Of a stretch of DNA of 64,000 bases, positions 43,312 through 54,803 are shown in pieces. The notes below the pieces were generated by a model. It was not told the DNA's origin and made no database searches. It worked only from the letters and a program-made list of their open reading frames with translations. This DNA is from Hygrocybe punicea (Eukaryota > Basidiomycota > Agaricomycetes > Agaricales > Hygrophoraceae), in NCBI GenBank assembly GCA_963556145.1, contig OY744461.1:2418001-2482000 (forward strand), given 5' to 3'. A program made the translations under genes and the position numbers. How positions within the stretch are numbered: the stretch's first letter is position 1; every line of letters starts with the position of its first letter.

Positions 43312-43518
43312 GATTTAAAAATTTGATCGCAATGTGATGAGGATATGCTGGATTGAAAATGTATCGGTAGCGTATCTTCGTAGTTCCTAGAGGTTACCAA
43401 AATTTGCTTGTAATATGACTTGTGCAGGAGGACTTAGTGATTTTTCCATAACGTGACTTGCAATCTTAGTCGCGTCCTGGTATACATATTGCTTCCTGCC
43501 ACTTATCTGCCATCTGCT

Positions 43519-46500
43519 ATGGCTCTCGACGTCTATTGTCTCTGTCTCAGATGCTCTAGGAAACCGCTTTTACTACGCAAGATCAACCCCAAACTCGCAA
43601 AAAAGCACCTTAGACACTACGGTCCAGGACCTGAGGCTACTGGCCAGGCTGCCGCTCCTGCTTCTTCCTCCGGACATCCTAATGACGGAACAGCTTTGGG
43701 CGACATCTCGAACTATCCTTCCACAAGTCCGGAGGATTACCTAGACTCGGATGACAGAATTGGCCTCGATGGTCGTGAGGACCATATGGATGTCGACCCT
43801 GAGACAAACCCGGTCTTTGAAAGATGGCCACAAGCAACTCGGATATCTGCTGCCGGCTTGGATGTAGCCCTACCTTCTGATACAGTTTACCGAGAGGTGG
43901 ACTTCCCCGATACTTCAGACTTATCCCAGGAACCTGACGACAGTGCGACCACTGTTCCACGAGCATATTCTGAGAACGAGCCTCCCTGTGTCCGGATTGC
44001 ATATCTTCAGGCCGTTATAAACAATGTGGTAGGTAACATGCCAGTTAAACAGACTACTGACAATCTGAACTGGACGCTCAACGCTCTTGACGCTGCTGGG
44101 GCTGTTCCTGCTCACCCTTGTCCTGTCCGCACACTTATTAGTGCTAAGAGATGCCTCGGTATCGACCCTGATCAGTGGATAGTGCAATATGCGATCTGTC
44201 CACAGTGCTGGAAACACCACAGCCCGAAAGAACTGCTCGAGCTAATTACTCCTCGGTGCTCTGTATCCGAATGCTCCGGTATCATCTTCACAGTTGAAAA
44301 GGATAAGAAAGGCCAACCGAAACGTGTTCCCATCAAGATTATTCCTCACGTATCTCTTCTGCACTGGATTCGTCGTATGGTCCGCCGCAAAGGTTTCCGC
44401 AGGCTTCTTCGTGACAGCCGAAACACACCTAGGAATCAGAATGAAGACGAGAACTTCTTAATGACCGATATGCACGATGGGCAGGTCTGGCATGAGCTGA
44501 GAACCGGTATCAAGCGTGAAATTGGTAACTACGGCACCGTTCGTGACACTGCAGTTGGTGATGGCATGGAACGGAACCTAACGGACTTCCGCTTTGGCTT
44601 ACATCTCGTTGTGAATATTGATTGGTGCGTTATCTTTTCATTTATTCCACTACATATCTCACTCGTCTTGCTCCAGGTTTGGCACCCTTGAAGGTCGTCC
44701 ACACTCAACAGGTCCGGTTTACATTACTATAGCTGACCTCCTTCGGGATCAGCGATTCTTACAAGTCAACACATTTTGCCCATTCATAACGCCTGGGCCA
44801 GCTGAGCCCACCACTCAACAACTTAACAACTGCATGGAGGTGGTTGTCCGAGATGTGCGAGCGCTTAAGGAAGGTATAGAAATGGAGATATACGATGAGA
44901 CTGACACCGAACTTGTCAAAGAGGATGTTCACGCTGATTTTGTATGCGACAACTGCGACACCCCAGCTGCTCGAAAGATATCAGGGACTGCTGCTCACAG
45001 TCACGATTTTTATCCCTGCATATGGTGCCGATGCGTACTCCTTGATGCTGAAAGACAGCAGGGTTATAATCCCAACTGTAAGTTTGTGTTGTTGATGCAA
45101 TCACAATGCTGATAGCGTTTTCTGATAGTGTTCGTCTATCGAAATGATTTTGAAATGCTGAAGCAGAAATTCTATTCCAAGGATGCACCACCAGCCCGGT
45201 GCAAAAATATCCTCGATAATCATGGTGTTCGTTTCTGTGCAATGGACCGCATTCCAGGATGGCGGCCTTCCCGTCAGACCGTGCTTGATTTCATGCACGC
45301 TATGTTCCTTGGTAGGTCCGTTTTGTTATATAGACATGTGTTTGACACTTTAACGTTCCACTGTTCCAGGTATTGTCGCATTCCTCTTTATGAGCATCCT
45401 TTTTGCTGCACACATGTTTCCGGGTGCGGATGGTCTCAATTCATCAAAGAAACGATTCGAGGATGCAATAAACTCAATTTTATGGCCCAGTCACGTAACC
45501 AGACTCCCAAAAAATGTGAGTTCAAGTTTTTGAGTCATTTAATGGAGTACTTCAAGTAACATTACAGCTTGGAGCAAATCAATCCCTCAAGAAAGCAGAC
45601 GAATGGCGACGCCTCCTCACAGTTTCTCCTGTCGTACTGTGGTTAGCATGGAGGGACGAACATGGCAGTATTCCTGACACCGAACCACCAGTATCCACTA
45701 CGGAAGTGATCAAGACAACACACTCCCGGAAACGTAAATCCCTCTACGATGCGATTCTTCTCCTCTGTGCCAGTGTCCGTATGTTCACAACCAGAAAAAT
45801 TTCGATGGCTCAAGCGCAGGCCGCGCACGTGTACTTTGAGAACTATTGTCGCCGTCTACTAGCGCTTGGGGTTAAACCAACGATAAGTCACCATCTTGCT
45901 ATGCACTTCGTTAACATGATCAAATGTTTTGGGCCCGTCTACGGGTGGTGGCTTTTTGCATTCGAACGCTTTAATGGCATGATGGAGAAGGTCAATCACA
46001 ATGGGCACGATGGTGGGGAGATGGAACTCACCATGCTTCGAAATTGGGTCCAAACCCACCTGATATATGAGCTCCTTCTCGCCCTCCCTCCCGATGCATC
46101 GCAACATGAGCGAAATATGGTTGAACACATTATCAAAGCTGAAGCCTCGCGTGGTTCGATGATGACACAGATTGCAATATTTCGGAGTGAGGCTTCGGTT
46201 GACTCAGTCTCCCTTCCTAAACGACTGCCAAAACCTGTCGACCTCCACCAGGTGTCCATACCCGACCACAATGCTGAAGATCCAGACGTCTACTCCCTCT
46301 TATTCAGATATTGTTGTGATCTTTGGCCTGAGCTCTCCCTTCGACGCGAATTTTCATTTCAGGACGGCGTCGTCTTTATGGGATCTCAAGTTGCAAGGCG
46401 TTTGCCCTATATTCGCAAGGATGGCCTTCGATATGGAGCCGCATCAAATGAACGGAGTAAACTCGACAAGTTTGTGTTCATCGAACGAGATGGTGGCCGA

Positions 46501-46953
46501 GTGCCTGTAAGGATAGAAGAACTCTTTGCCATCCAAATCCCGAACGCCAACAAACCACCGCATGTATGTGCCATTGTTCGAAGACTCTGCTCGGATGATT
46601 CTATTCCTTCCCTTCCTTGGGATATGTTGTAAGCCCGATAAGCCGCTCTCTGAGTTTATTACTGAACGTGTATATGTACAGCTCCGCTGTCTTGGGCATC
46701 TACGTATCCCCTGCCAATCAATTTCATATGCCTGAGTGCATTCCGGCCAAAGCGATCAACTGTCCTCTCGCCTTAATGCCGGCACGTCTTTCACAATCTC
46801 AATGGGACATTTGGATCACAATATCTTTTGATCAAGTACGTATCTTTATCTATACAGCTATTTCTTTGCGAGCTTGACAAAACCATGCAGAACGGAGCAG
46901 AGCCGGACGAAGCATTCGAGGACCTTGATGATCAAGATGTGGACATTTTCTAG
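43519..46953 (+). CDS. Tnp2-like (CACTA/Plavaka-type) transposase
   Basis: Start at 43519 (MALDVYCLCLRCSRKP) and stop at 46951-46953, with introns near 44623-44676, 45079-45127, 45312-45368, 45517-45568, 46627-46680 and 46835-46889. N-terminal Cys pairs and a second zinc-like region (AICPQCWKHHSPKEL, RCSVSECSG) come first. The Tnp2-type core has FRFGLHLVVNIDWFGTLEGR, HSTGPVYITIADL, VHADFVCDNCDTPAA, SHDFYPCIWCRC and RQTVLDFMHAMFLG. The C-terminal region reads CFGPVYGWWLFAFERFNGMM and NHNGHDGGEMELTML. This is the fungal 'transposase family Tnp2' pattern. It lies within the KDZ element and no CACTA-type ends were found around it. Confidence 0.82.
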
Positions 46954-48740
46954 TCGTAGAAGTCGTCTTCACTTGCTGCACCATCATTACCTTGTAAATT
47001 CATCGGAGCTGGCCTCTTCTCTTTCCCCTTTTTCCCTTTCTTCCCTTTCTTCCCTTTCTTTTTTGCAGGCTGAGCTTCCTGTTCGCTACCAGTGCCAGTG
47101 TCCTTGTTTTTTCGTTTCAGTCGCAATTCAGCTTTGTCACTTTTTGCTTGTTTGATCAGTGCTGCCGTGTCCTCGGGATCGTTCAAATCGCCCCAAAGCC
47201 TTCCATTATCGGCAATGCGAGTCGGAACATCAAAAGAGGGATTTTCTTTCAGCCAATCTGGGTTGACCATCCATCTGCGGGCACGTCCATTGAGCGTTTT
47301 TGTGATTGGGGGTGGCTGATCTTTTACAGGCCCTCTCTGTCGTTTGACAAACTGCCCAGATGAGCGGACATCTGCGACCTGATCGATCTCATTGAACATT
47401 TGGCTTACCTGATGAAAATATGAGTGATTTTTAGCGAACGTAGCGGGAACCACCCACAATCTCAGCACGGCTGCTTGGCGCCCGTGAAGTGTACATATTC
47501 GGTAGAAGGACACCATCCTCGGTGAAGGTATCTTCATCGTCAGACATCTGTTGCATTGTGAATGCTGTGTTATATTTTGCAGAGCGCCATTCAGATTCAG
47601 GCGGGAGAGTGTTCCGTTTTCTCTCGCGCACTTCAAGTTTCTGTATTCAATAGTCAGTATTTGCTTTCTACTTCGTCTTTATACTACTCACTCCACGAGC
47701 ACGATTGTCCCTTTTAGGTTTTGTAAGTTCTCCACCCGGTTTTGTTGATTTTTTCCCAGTGGTGCCTCGAAAGATTTTCTGCAGTGCCTGATATTTCGTG
47801 ATGAACCTGGCTTCAAGATCGCCTTGTTTGATGACATCAAGGTACTCTCCGGCTTCCGCAACATACTCTTTTCCATGCGATTTTGCAAAAGATGCGAGTT
47901 TCATAATTGCTTTGTGGTTGCGTTGATCCTTGAATGATTTGTCCCAAAAGAACCGGACCTGACGGATTTCTTTCGAACCTTGGACCAATGGTACAGTATC
48001 TTCATCGAAGTCGTCTCCAACAACAGGTAAGTCACTCTTTTCACTAAGTTTCGAGACGCCCAGGAACTTGCAATACATGATGTTCGTAAGTTGCTGTTTG
48101 ATGGATCGTTTATCATCTTTTCGTTAAGTAAGTGTATTAATACCTTTATTTTCGAATGACCTGATGCTTCTGCACTTGTTTTTGCCTCGCGCTGAGCATT
48201 TGCGACCCTTTGCTCTACCAAGGTCAATTCTTCACCATCAGATTCATCCACTGAAGAGTCCTCGTCACTGACAACAGCCTTGGCTTGCAGCTGGGTCGCG
48301 ATTGCAAGAGCAGCTAAGCGTTCATCATACTTCTTCTCGAGCCTCTCGAAATTTTGTTCCATCTCTCCCTGGGTACGTGCAATTGAAGCTTTCAACATTA
48401 AGTTTTCATTTTTTACCAATTGTAGTTCGTATTCGAGTGTTTGTATGTTCGTCTCGATCCGACCAAATTCACGCACGACATGCTCTTTGCTGAGTTTATT
48501 TCCTGCTGCGATCTGATAAATTGAGCTGACTGGGCCAGGTGGGCGTGGTGCAGTAAGAACTGCTTCATTGCCCGCAGGTCCGCTGGCAGAAGGGATAACA
48601 AACACAGTTTCGGATGGCTGCACATGGGGACGTGAAGAGGCACCACCCGCCGTGACTACACCTCTTTTTTGCTGGAATTGTCGCTGTTGCTGAGCACCAG
48701 GTTCGGGAGGTAAATTCAGCAGCAAAGGATCGATATTCAT
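46950..48740 (-). CDS. coiled-coil hypothetical protein of KDZ-2
   Basis: Starts MNIDPLLLNLPPEPGAQQQ (48740). The first exon has a long coiled coil (EFGRIETNIQTLEYELQLVK through MEQNFERLEKKYDERLAAL), then an acidic stretch (DEDSSVDESDGEELT). After introns (first 48091-48146) come MYCKFLGVSKLSEK, VRFFWDKSFKDQRNHKAIMK, FITKYQALQKIFRGTTGKK, a central acidic exon, then NGRARRWMVNPDWLKENPSF and a Lys-rich tail (KKKGKKGKKGKKGKEK). The stop TAG is at 46950-46952. Probably a nuclear, nucleic-acid-binding scaffold judging by its basic tail; family not recognised. It converges on the Tnp2 gene with overlapping stop codons. Confidence 0.65.
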
Positions 48741-48908
48741 GGTGTGAAAAAGGATCAGAAACTGCGCTGGTAAGCACCTGTGTATATCTCTGAATTACAA
48801 TGACAATTTTAATTAATTGCGCTGCAGATATATACTTCCGAAGAAGCTCATCAGTAGTCACTGGACCTCACCGGTGATGTCCGAAAATCCTTTTCACAAA
48901 CCACCATC

Positions 48909-49263
48909 ATGCCAAGGCAAACGCACCGCGCAACTAGAGACAATACCTTTGTTATCGAGTTACCAGCAGGCTACGACTTCATTTCTGTGTTCTCCCAAAC
49001 TTTCCGCTTCACATTTGTCCCTCGTCATTCCGGACCTGTTGTATGTCTCGTTTTCTGTTTGATTAATGGTACAATGCTGACGAACACTCTCCTAGACCGT
49101 TGAGCTAACGATTCCATCAACCCAACAACGCGCCATATCGCCTGACCTTCACATCCTTGCTAGGGATCACACTGGAAGCACAACGGAACCCGAAACTCCG
49201 TAAGTTCTTGTACTAACAAATTACCTGCTAGCTAATAGAGGAATCGAATTCAAGGACGCCTAG
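48909..49263 (+). CDS. small hypothetical protein, 3' end uncertain
   Basis: ATG in good context (CACCATCATGCC). Exon 1 (48909-49040) gives MPRQTHRATRDNTFVIELPA; exon 2 (49096-49199) gives TVELTIPSTQQRAISPDLHI. A 39-nt intron with a TACTAAC branch site leads to a short last exon. About 85 aa, no recognised family. Exon 1 and 2 share frame across a clean intron (49041-49095), which is the main support. Divergent from the coiled-coil gene. Confidence 0.42.
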
Positions 49264-49664
49264 GAAAAATACTAGCAATATGAAAAGGATAACGGGTGAA
49301 AAGACTCCGAGCTGATCGTGTCTTGACAGCCTGGCAGGTATATACAGGTGACTTGTTTAACTTGTTTCGAGTCTTACATCTTTTTTTACACGACCTTTCA
49401 GTAACTTGCAAACATTTGGCAGTAGTTCGCAACTTCTCACATGGAATACATGTTTTTTAAGTTTTGTTGTATTGTAATAATTAAATGACGTCAAGTCTGA
49501 TCACGTCTTTAACCCTCAACCTCCATGACCTCAAATACTGTACAAGTCCTTGTTGATAGCCTTGGCAAAGCGGATGTGTCGCGCAAGTGAGATAGGTGGG
49601 TATTCCATAACACAAGAGGATAGTTGGGATGACCCGCTGAAACCACTGACGAAGAAACGACCCC
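49264..49664. other. spacer before the DUF6698 gene
   Basis: AT-rich, no coding signal seen. Confidence 0.4.
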
Positions 49665-50702
49665 ATGGAGAGATACACGCATGCGGCCCGTTGGCTTCCT
49701 GCTAGTTTTGACACTTTTGTGAACTTAACAGCGGTTCTGGATGCTGGCATGAAAATGAATCAAGGATCCATAGCAGACTTGGAGAATACGTACGTTGTGC
49801 CTCGAAACTGTCCATCTATGTGCTCACACTGCTCTAGCGATACTGATGATCGAGATTATTTCCAACGTGTCTACGAGGCGTTTTCTAAGTCGGTCCCTGG
49901 CCTCGCTGAGGTTGTCTTAAGTCTACATCAGAACCCCGGTGCTAGGAAAAAATTCATCGCCAAGGCACGCATATATGCTTTAAGAATCAATTTTAAAACT
50001 GACCATGACTTCACTCAAGGTTGTTACAGCAGCAGGCGATGCTCGTGCCGACGATACAGCCAGCTTAAGAAATGCTGGAGTCGCTTACATATGCAAGGAC
50101 CCTGGCTCGCAAGTCTCACCGCCAATAACAAAAGATCAAGGAAAATCGGTCAGGGGATTCAATCACCCAACGACAGCAAGACTACTTTGCCCAATGCGCT
50201 GCCTAACGGACTTCGATCGTGATCCGAAGTAAGTCTCTTATACTATGTTTTAGTACAAATGTCTCATTATCTATCAGATCGATGACGAATAGGATAAAGG
50301 ATGGGTCTGTGAAGATCACCAGTGTCGAGTGGCCCAGCTTTCTCTACGACGAAACGATGTATGATCCGAAGGAAAAAGATAAAGGTTTTCTACGTGGTTT
50401 TCTATTAGTCCGTGTGAGTAACTAGTAATTGTATTGGCTATTGAATATTGAATTTTCATGTCTTGTGCAGGTTTATCGTCATTTATTTACTGGACCTGCA
50501 TCGGCCTTGTCGCCAAATGATCGCAAATCAACAAAACCACCGAAGGCCAAGATCCATCGGTTGACCAATGTCACACCACGCACAATAGCTTATGCCGCAG
50601 TGCAGGTAAGCGAATAATCTAATAAGCGAAACTTGTTGATATTCCCTCAGGCTCGGTTCATGATTAGCTCTAGCAGCACTTGGTCGGTTTTAGATGGGAC
50701 GT

Positions 50703-50857
50703 TGGAGTGGTACGGAGGTACCGCTCCGGGGGCTAGCTGGAGAGTCTCGCTGGAGAGCTGGCGAGGAAGGCTTGATTGGGACTGACTACTGACAGGGATC
50801 TATCTACAACGAACCGTGGGAGCCTCATCACGTGACTAGGCACTCGCTACCACTCCA
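50703..50857 (-). repeat. LTR of copy 2 (left in window)
   Basis: 155 bp, identical by eye to 53413-53567. Confidence 0.88.
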
Positions 50858-50899
50858 ATTGCCCCCCTCCCTCATAGCGACGTCCTCGTCGCTATCGAA

Positions 50900-50970
50900 G
50901 ACCTGAAAGAAAGAAAGAAAGAAAGAAAGAAAGAAAAAAAGGGAAGAGGAAAGAAAGAGGAAAAAAGACT
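50900..50970 (+). repeat. purine-rich GAAA simple repeat in LTR element copy 2
   Basis: About seven GAAA units followed by further A/G-only sequence. As the element runs on the minus strand this is a polypyrimidine tract there, so it is not a normal polypurine primer. Confidence 0.75.
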
Positions 50971-51000
50971 GAAAAAGAAACTAGTCTACTCCACTGGGGT

Positions 51001-53340
51001 CTAGCAAAGGAGGTCCAAGACTGGGATCAAAGGGAATGGGAACTTGTCCAGAAAAAGATGGAAAGGAAACAGAGGGTTGGGAAAAGGCAGGAGAAACGTC
51101 GTGGACACAAGCTGGAAGTTTTGATGAGTTTCGCATAGAGATGGTGGGAAGATGGCGGGGTTGTACTCGGAATGGGGAGTTGTCGAAATGTGTTGGGTAT
51201 GGTTGACAACGAGGTGGGATTTTATGTACGGGGTATCTCGGGGGAAGGTTTTGAGGGTGGACACGGCGGTGACGGTAGCGAAGCGTGGACCATGGATTTT
51301 GCGCTCGGGGGTAGGTGAGGGTAGGGATGCTCTTCGGTCGCCAAATAGGGGTGTGGGTGGGGCGGGTGTCACGCCAGGTATGGTTTTGACAGGGAATGTT
51401 GAATGCAAGGACGGCTTGGGTTTTCGGGGCAGGGATATTGTCGTGGTATGCTGATGGTGGTGTTTCCACGGGTTCCGTTTGCGTAGACGTGTCGGCATAT
51501 CATTTTGTGGCCATAGGTGGGTCTGCCTCGTGTGCAGTCGCAGGTCCAGTATGTGCCTCCGTGCTCGCGGGTTGTTGCTTTTTCTCATCTTGCCCTTTGA
51601 TGTTTCGCCTCGGAGCACCATCCCTCTCATTTCGGTTCTCTCCTGCGAGGATCTCCGCGATTTGGGATGGCAGAGGCCATGCTCGGCCGTCGTAGTGTGT
51701 TTGGTGGTTGTTGGAAGCGTGGTACGGTGTGGGGGCGAGATGCTCGCGTTGGGGGTTTGGTTTTGGGTCAGGGTAGGCGGGGATGGTGGGTCGAGACGGT
51801 GTAGGCGCGAGACGTTCGTGTAGGAAGGGTTTCGAGGCTGATTTCGCGGTGCTGGGAGTGGGTATGCCAGTGGGCGTTGAACACTCGCGCTCGTGCAACC
51901 TTTTTGGGTCGGGGTGGGACAAGTTTGCAGGCTGGGATGGAACGGGCGCTGGACAGGGCTCTGGGGTTGGCTTTGCATTGGGGTTGGGTCTACACGCCGG
52001 GCGTTCGCGCTCACGGCCGCTTTTGGCGCTGGGGTTGGGGTATTTCGAAGGGAGCACGCGGCTGCGCTCTGCTCCGGGGTGCTTTGGGTTGGGGGTGGCG
52101 AGAGCCGCGGGCGCTGGGCATTCGCGTCCGTGCTCGGTTTGGAGGTGGTTGGCATTGTGGGACGGCGTGGTGGATGCGTTTGACGTGGGCTGGGGCTCGT
52201 CTTGGCACACCGGCATTGGCATCTGTGGTTTCTGGGTCAACGGGGGCGGGGCCGTACGTTGGGGTTGCGGCTGAGGTGCTGGTGGTGCTTCACGTTCGTT
52301 GGTGACGTGGCGGCAGCAGCTGGGCTGGACTGGGGTTCGTTTGGGCACACGGGTGCTCGCGTTGGCCGTTTCTCGGTCGACGTGGGTGTGGTTGGAGGCT
52401 GGGGCCATGGTCCGGGTATTGAAGGCGAAGGCTGCAGCGTTGGGTGCAGCCGTGACGTGGCAGTTGTGTTGGGCGTGATGGGCACGCGTGCGGACGGCGT
52501 TGGGGCCTGCGAGACGGTAGACGGGGTTGCCGTTGACGTTGTGGGGACTTGGGGCGTGGTTGCGAGGGTGGGGGACGCGAACGTGGCAGTTGGCTTTGGG
52601 GCGCGTTCTGACGCGTTTTGCAGCGAGGGTGGGGCCATTTGGGTGGGCAATAACGACGTGGCGTGCTCGGGCGCGAACGTCGTCGTTTCTGGTGGAGGTG
52701 GGCGCGCTGTGGTGTGCTGGGGCGCGTTTTCGCGCGTGGATGCCGTTTGGATGCTTGGGTTGGGGTATTTTGGTGGGAGCTTGCGGCTGCGCTCTGCTCC
52801 AGGTTGTTTGGGGGTGGGGGTGGCGAGAGCCGCGGGCGCTGGGGATTCGCGTCCGCGCTCGGTTTGGAGGTGGTTGGCGATGTGGGACGGTGATGGTGGT
52901 GAGTTTCGGGGCCCGTACGTCGTTTTTGGCTTGACGCGGTTGGAACTAGCGAGGTGGGGCGACGGGGCTGTTGAATGTTCACGTTTGGAGGTGCCGGGTG
53001 GTGTTCGAGTGGCGTTGCCGGGCACCGGGGCAGTGGGCGTCGTGGTTGCTCTCATTGGGGTCCACGTCGCTGTGGGCTGCGTGTGGTTGGCGTGGGCCGT
53101 TGGCGATGTGGTTTGCGGTTCGTTTTTTATAGTGGTTTTCCGCCGCGTTTTTTCCTTCTTCGCTCGTTTCTTTTTAGTAGTCATTTGTGTGGCAGTGGAT
53201 CGAGAAAATGAAAATGTTTGATGTTCGGAAAATGGTTCGGTGCTCGGAAAATTGCTTGGTGTTCGGGAAACTGCTCGGTGTGCTGTGCTCTGTGCTCTGT
53301 GCTCGGTACACGTAAAATCGCTGGGGTGCTGAAAATTCAC
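51001..53340 (-). CDS. Pro/Thr-rich Gag-like coding region of copy 2, in overlapping frames
   Basis: Three overlapping minus-strand open frames (53340-52237, 367 aa; 52408-51500, 302 aa; 52155-51001, 384 aa) tile the element. The first starts 73 bp inside the LTR and has a basic patch (KKKRAKKEKTRRKTTIK). All are rich in Pro, Thr, Ala and Arg with repeated motifs such as ERGRESPAPAALATP, which recurs in the first and second frames through an internal DNA duplication. No family is recognised. Whether these are one product made by frameshifting or splicing, or a decayed frame, cannot be told; identical LTRs argue against long decay. Antisense frames on the plus strand are also open because of GC skew. 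Confidence 0.5.
52022..52165 (-). repeat. internal ~143-bp duplication in LTR element copy 2 (partner 52751-52893)
   Basis: Both copies share GGCTGCGCTCTGCTCC, then GGCGAGAGCCGCGGGCGCTG and CTCGGTTTGGAGGTGGTTGG with a few differences. Confidence 0.7.
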
Positions 53341-53387
53341 TGGAGATCACAGGAAGTCGCTGAAAATTGCTGAAGACTGAGGCTGTG

Positions 53388-53409
53388 TTCGAATCCGCTC
53401 TCATCACCA
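53388..53409 (-). promoter_or_regulatory. tRNA primer binding site of LTR element copy 2
   Basis: On the plus strand the 22 bases read as a tRNA 3' end: T-loop TTCGAAT, acceptor sequence, then CCA at 53407-53409. On the minus strand this starts TGG three bases after the 5' LTR, the usual place for priming reverse transcription. Confidence 0.75.
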
Positions 53410-53412
53410 CGT

Positions 53413-53567
53413 TGGAGTGGTACGGAGGTACCGCTCCGGGGGCTAGCTGGAGAGTCTCGCTGGAGAGCTGGCGAGGAAGGCTTGATTGGGACTGACTACT
53501 GACAGGGATCTATCTACAACGAACCGTGGGAGCCTCATCACGTGACTAGGCACTCGCTACCACTCCA
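53413..53567 (-). repeat. LTR of copy 2 (right in window)
   Basis: 155 bp, identical by eye to 50703-50857. Confidence 0.88.
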
Positions 53568-54170
53568 ACGTTCAACGCAAAAAGAGTCTTCTATGATATT
53601 GTGAAACTCTTTGAAACTGATCCCGGCGATGCATGGTGCGTTGAAACGTTGAAGTGGTGGGACCAGTGAGTCAAATTTCAATGTTCTGACAATGATTTTC
53701 ATCGTTTTGTCATAATCAGGCAAGTACCTGGACTACAGCAGGACGCATGCAAGACGAGAGTTATCAAAGACCTCACAGTTGAAGAAAACAATGATCTCGA
53801 GGACATTCTTGCAGCAAGACTGAAGCGGCGCTATGGGACAGGACAGGCTCCTCCTCCGGTGGAAAACAGTACTGACTCGGCCGCCCTGCCTCCCGTTTCT
53901 ACCGAAAATCACAACAACGAACCTCAGCATTCAAGTTCGAAAAAACAGCAAACCGACCTCAGTACTGGCAATCACAAACCTGTCATTTCGGACTCACGCG
54001 GCGAGCTTGACTCTTGCAGCAGTCTCTCCAGCGAAAACGAATATGAAGATCCCAGCAAAGATCCCAGCAAATCAGTGGAGGAAAACACAAGTGTCAAGGT
54101 GCTGAAGAGCAAGAAGAAGACGACAACGAAGGAGAAAACGGTCAAACCGAAGCGCAAGGCGAGGAAGTAG

Positions 54171-54803
54171 ACTCAGGCTGTGGCCTCGTTCCGTTTGCTT
54201 TCTGTATGCTTTCCGTATACTTTCCGTATACTTTCCGTGTGCTTTCCATATGGTTTCCGTGCGTTTTTCGGCTGCTATGTGTACGTACTAGTAATAACAG
54301 GGTTTCAACGAGAATACATGTTTTTTAAAAGAGTTGACAAGGTGGAAAAATTGAACGGAGCAACAACTACCCAACGCTGTCATGTTTAACTTGAAAGGTC
54401 CCGTAAGACCTTTTCAAGGGATTGTGAACATTGAAAACTGAGGAGAGGTGGAGACCTCAATACAAGGACGGGTAGGTTCTGTAGTAGGGCTGGGGAACTT
54501 GGGTCGAGGCTGCAACGCCCGGACAAGTCCCGGTGAAGTAGGTAGCTAGGTAGTATTTCATCTAGCATATTTTCGTAAATTGTCCGGTCAATTCTGGTCG
54601 AATGGTCACCATATACTCATCATATTTGGATAAAGGTACGTCAATTTGCTCGCCGACACATTCCTCGTACATTCTGAGCATATCTACAGAAATTGTCACA
54701 ATTTGATCGGAATATGCCGTCGTCGTATTTTGGCTCTTTACGCTGTGTTCGTAAGTATTCCAACACTTGTATTGTAGAGCTCTGACTTCCACATCACACA
54801 GGT
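54171..54803. other. spacer between DUF6698 gene and last KDZ-2 gene
   Basis: Contains a short TTTCCGTATACTTTCCGTAT direct repeat (three to four copies of about 12 bp near 54203-54262). One 82-codon minus-strand frame (54562-54810) is present but has no support. Confidence 0.4.

Larger units (their letters stand above)
50703..53567 (-). mobile_element. short-LTR, single-gene retroelement (TR-GAG/LARD-like), copy 2
   Basis: Two 155-bp direct repeats (50703-50857, 53413-53567) that look identical, each ending in a 10-bp inverted repeat (TGGAGTGGTA...TACCACTCCA). ACGT flanks both ends (50699-50702, 53568-53571). On the minus strand, three bases after the right LTR, stands a primer binding site TGGTGATGAGAGCGGATTCG, the complement of a tRNA 3' end. 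A purine-rich tract (GAAA repeats, 50905-50965) lies near the other LTR. Only Pro-rich coding sequence occurs inside, no pol. Identical LTRs mean a very recent insertion. Confidence 0.8.
49665..54170 (+). pseudogene. DUF6698 protein gene of KDZ-2, interrupted by an LTR-like element
   Basis: Starts MERYTHAARWLPASFDTFVN. Following exons carry NLTAVLDAGMKM, RNCPSMCSHCSSDTDDRDY, AAGDARADDTASLRNAGVAY, VRGFNHPTTARLLCPMRCL, ITSVEWPSFLYDETMYDPKE, GFLRGFLLVRVYRHLFTGPA, HRLTNVTPRTIAYAAVQARF and SSSSTWSVLDG. Here a 2.9-kb LTR-like element is inserted between TSD copies of ACGT. After it the same frame continues TFNAKRVFYDIVKLFETD, then WCVETLKWWDKQVPG and a Ser/Lys-rich tail ending at 54170. This is the DUF6698 family, common in Agaricomycetes and of unknown function. 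Apart from the insertion the gene looks intact. An intron lies near 53667-53720. Confidence 0.83.

Noticed and set aside
43400..46960. Separate CACTA element nested in KDZ-2
   Set aside because: No CACTN ends, inverted repeats or 2-3 bp duplication found at either side of the Tnp2 gene.
52202..53221. 339-codon Gly/Val/Trp-rich plus-strand frame
   Set aside because: Antisense of the Pro/Thr-rich coding region; its composition is the mirror of GC-biased codons.
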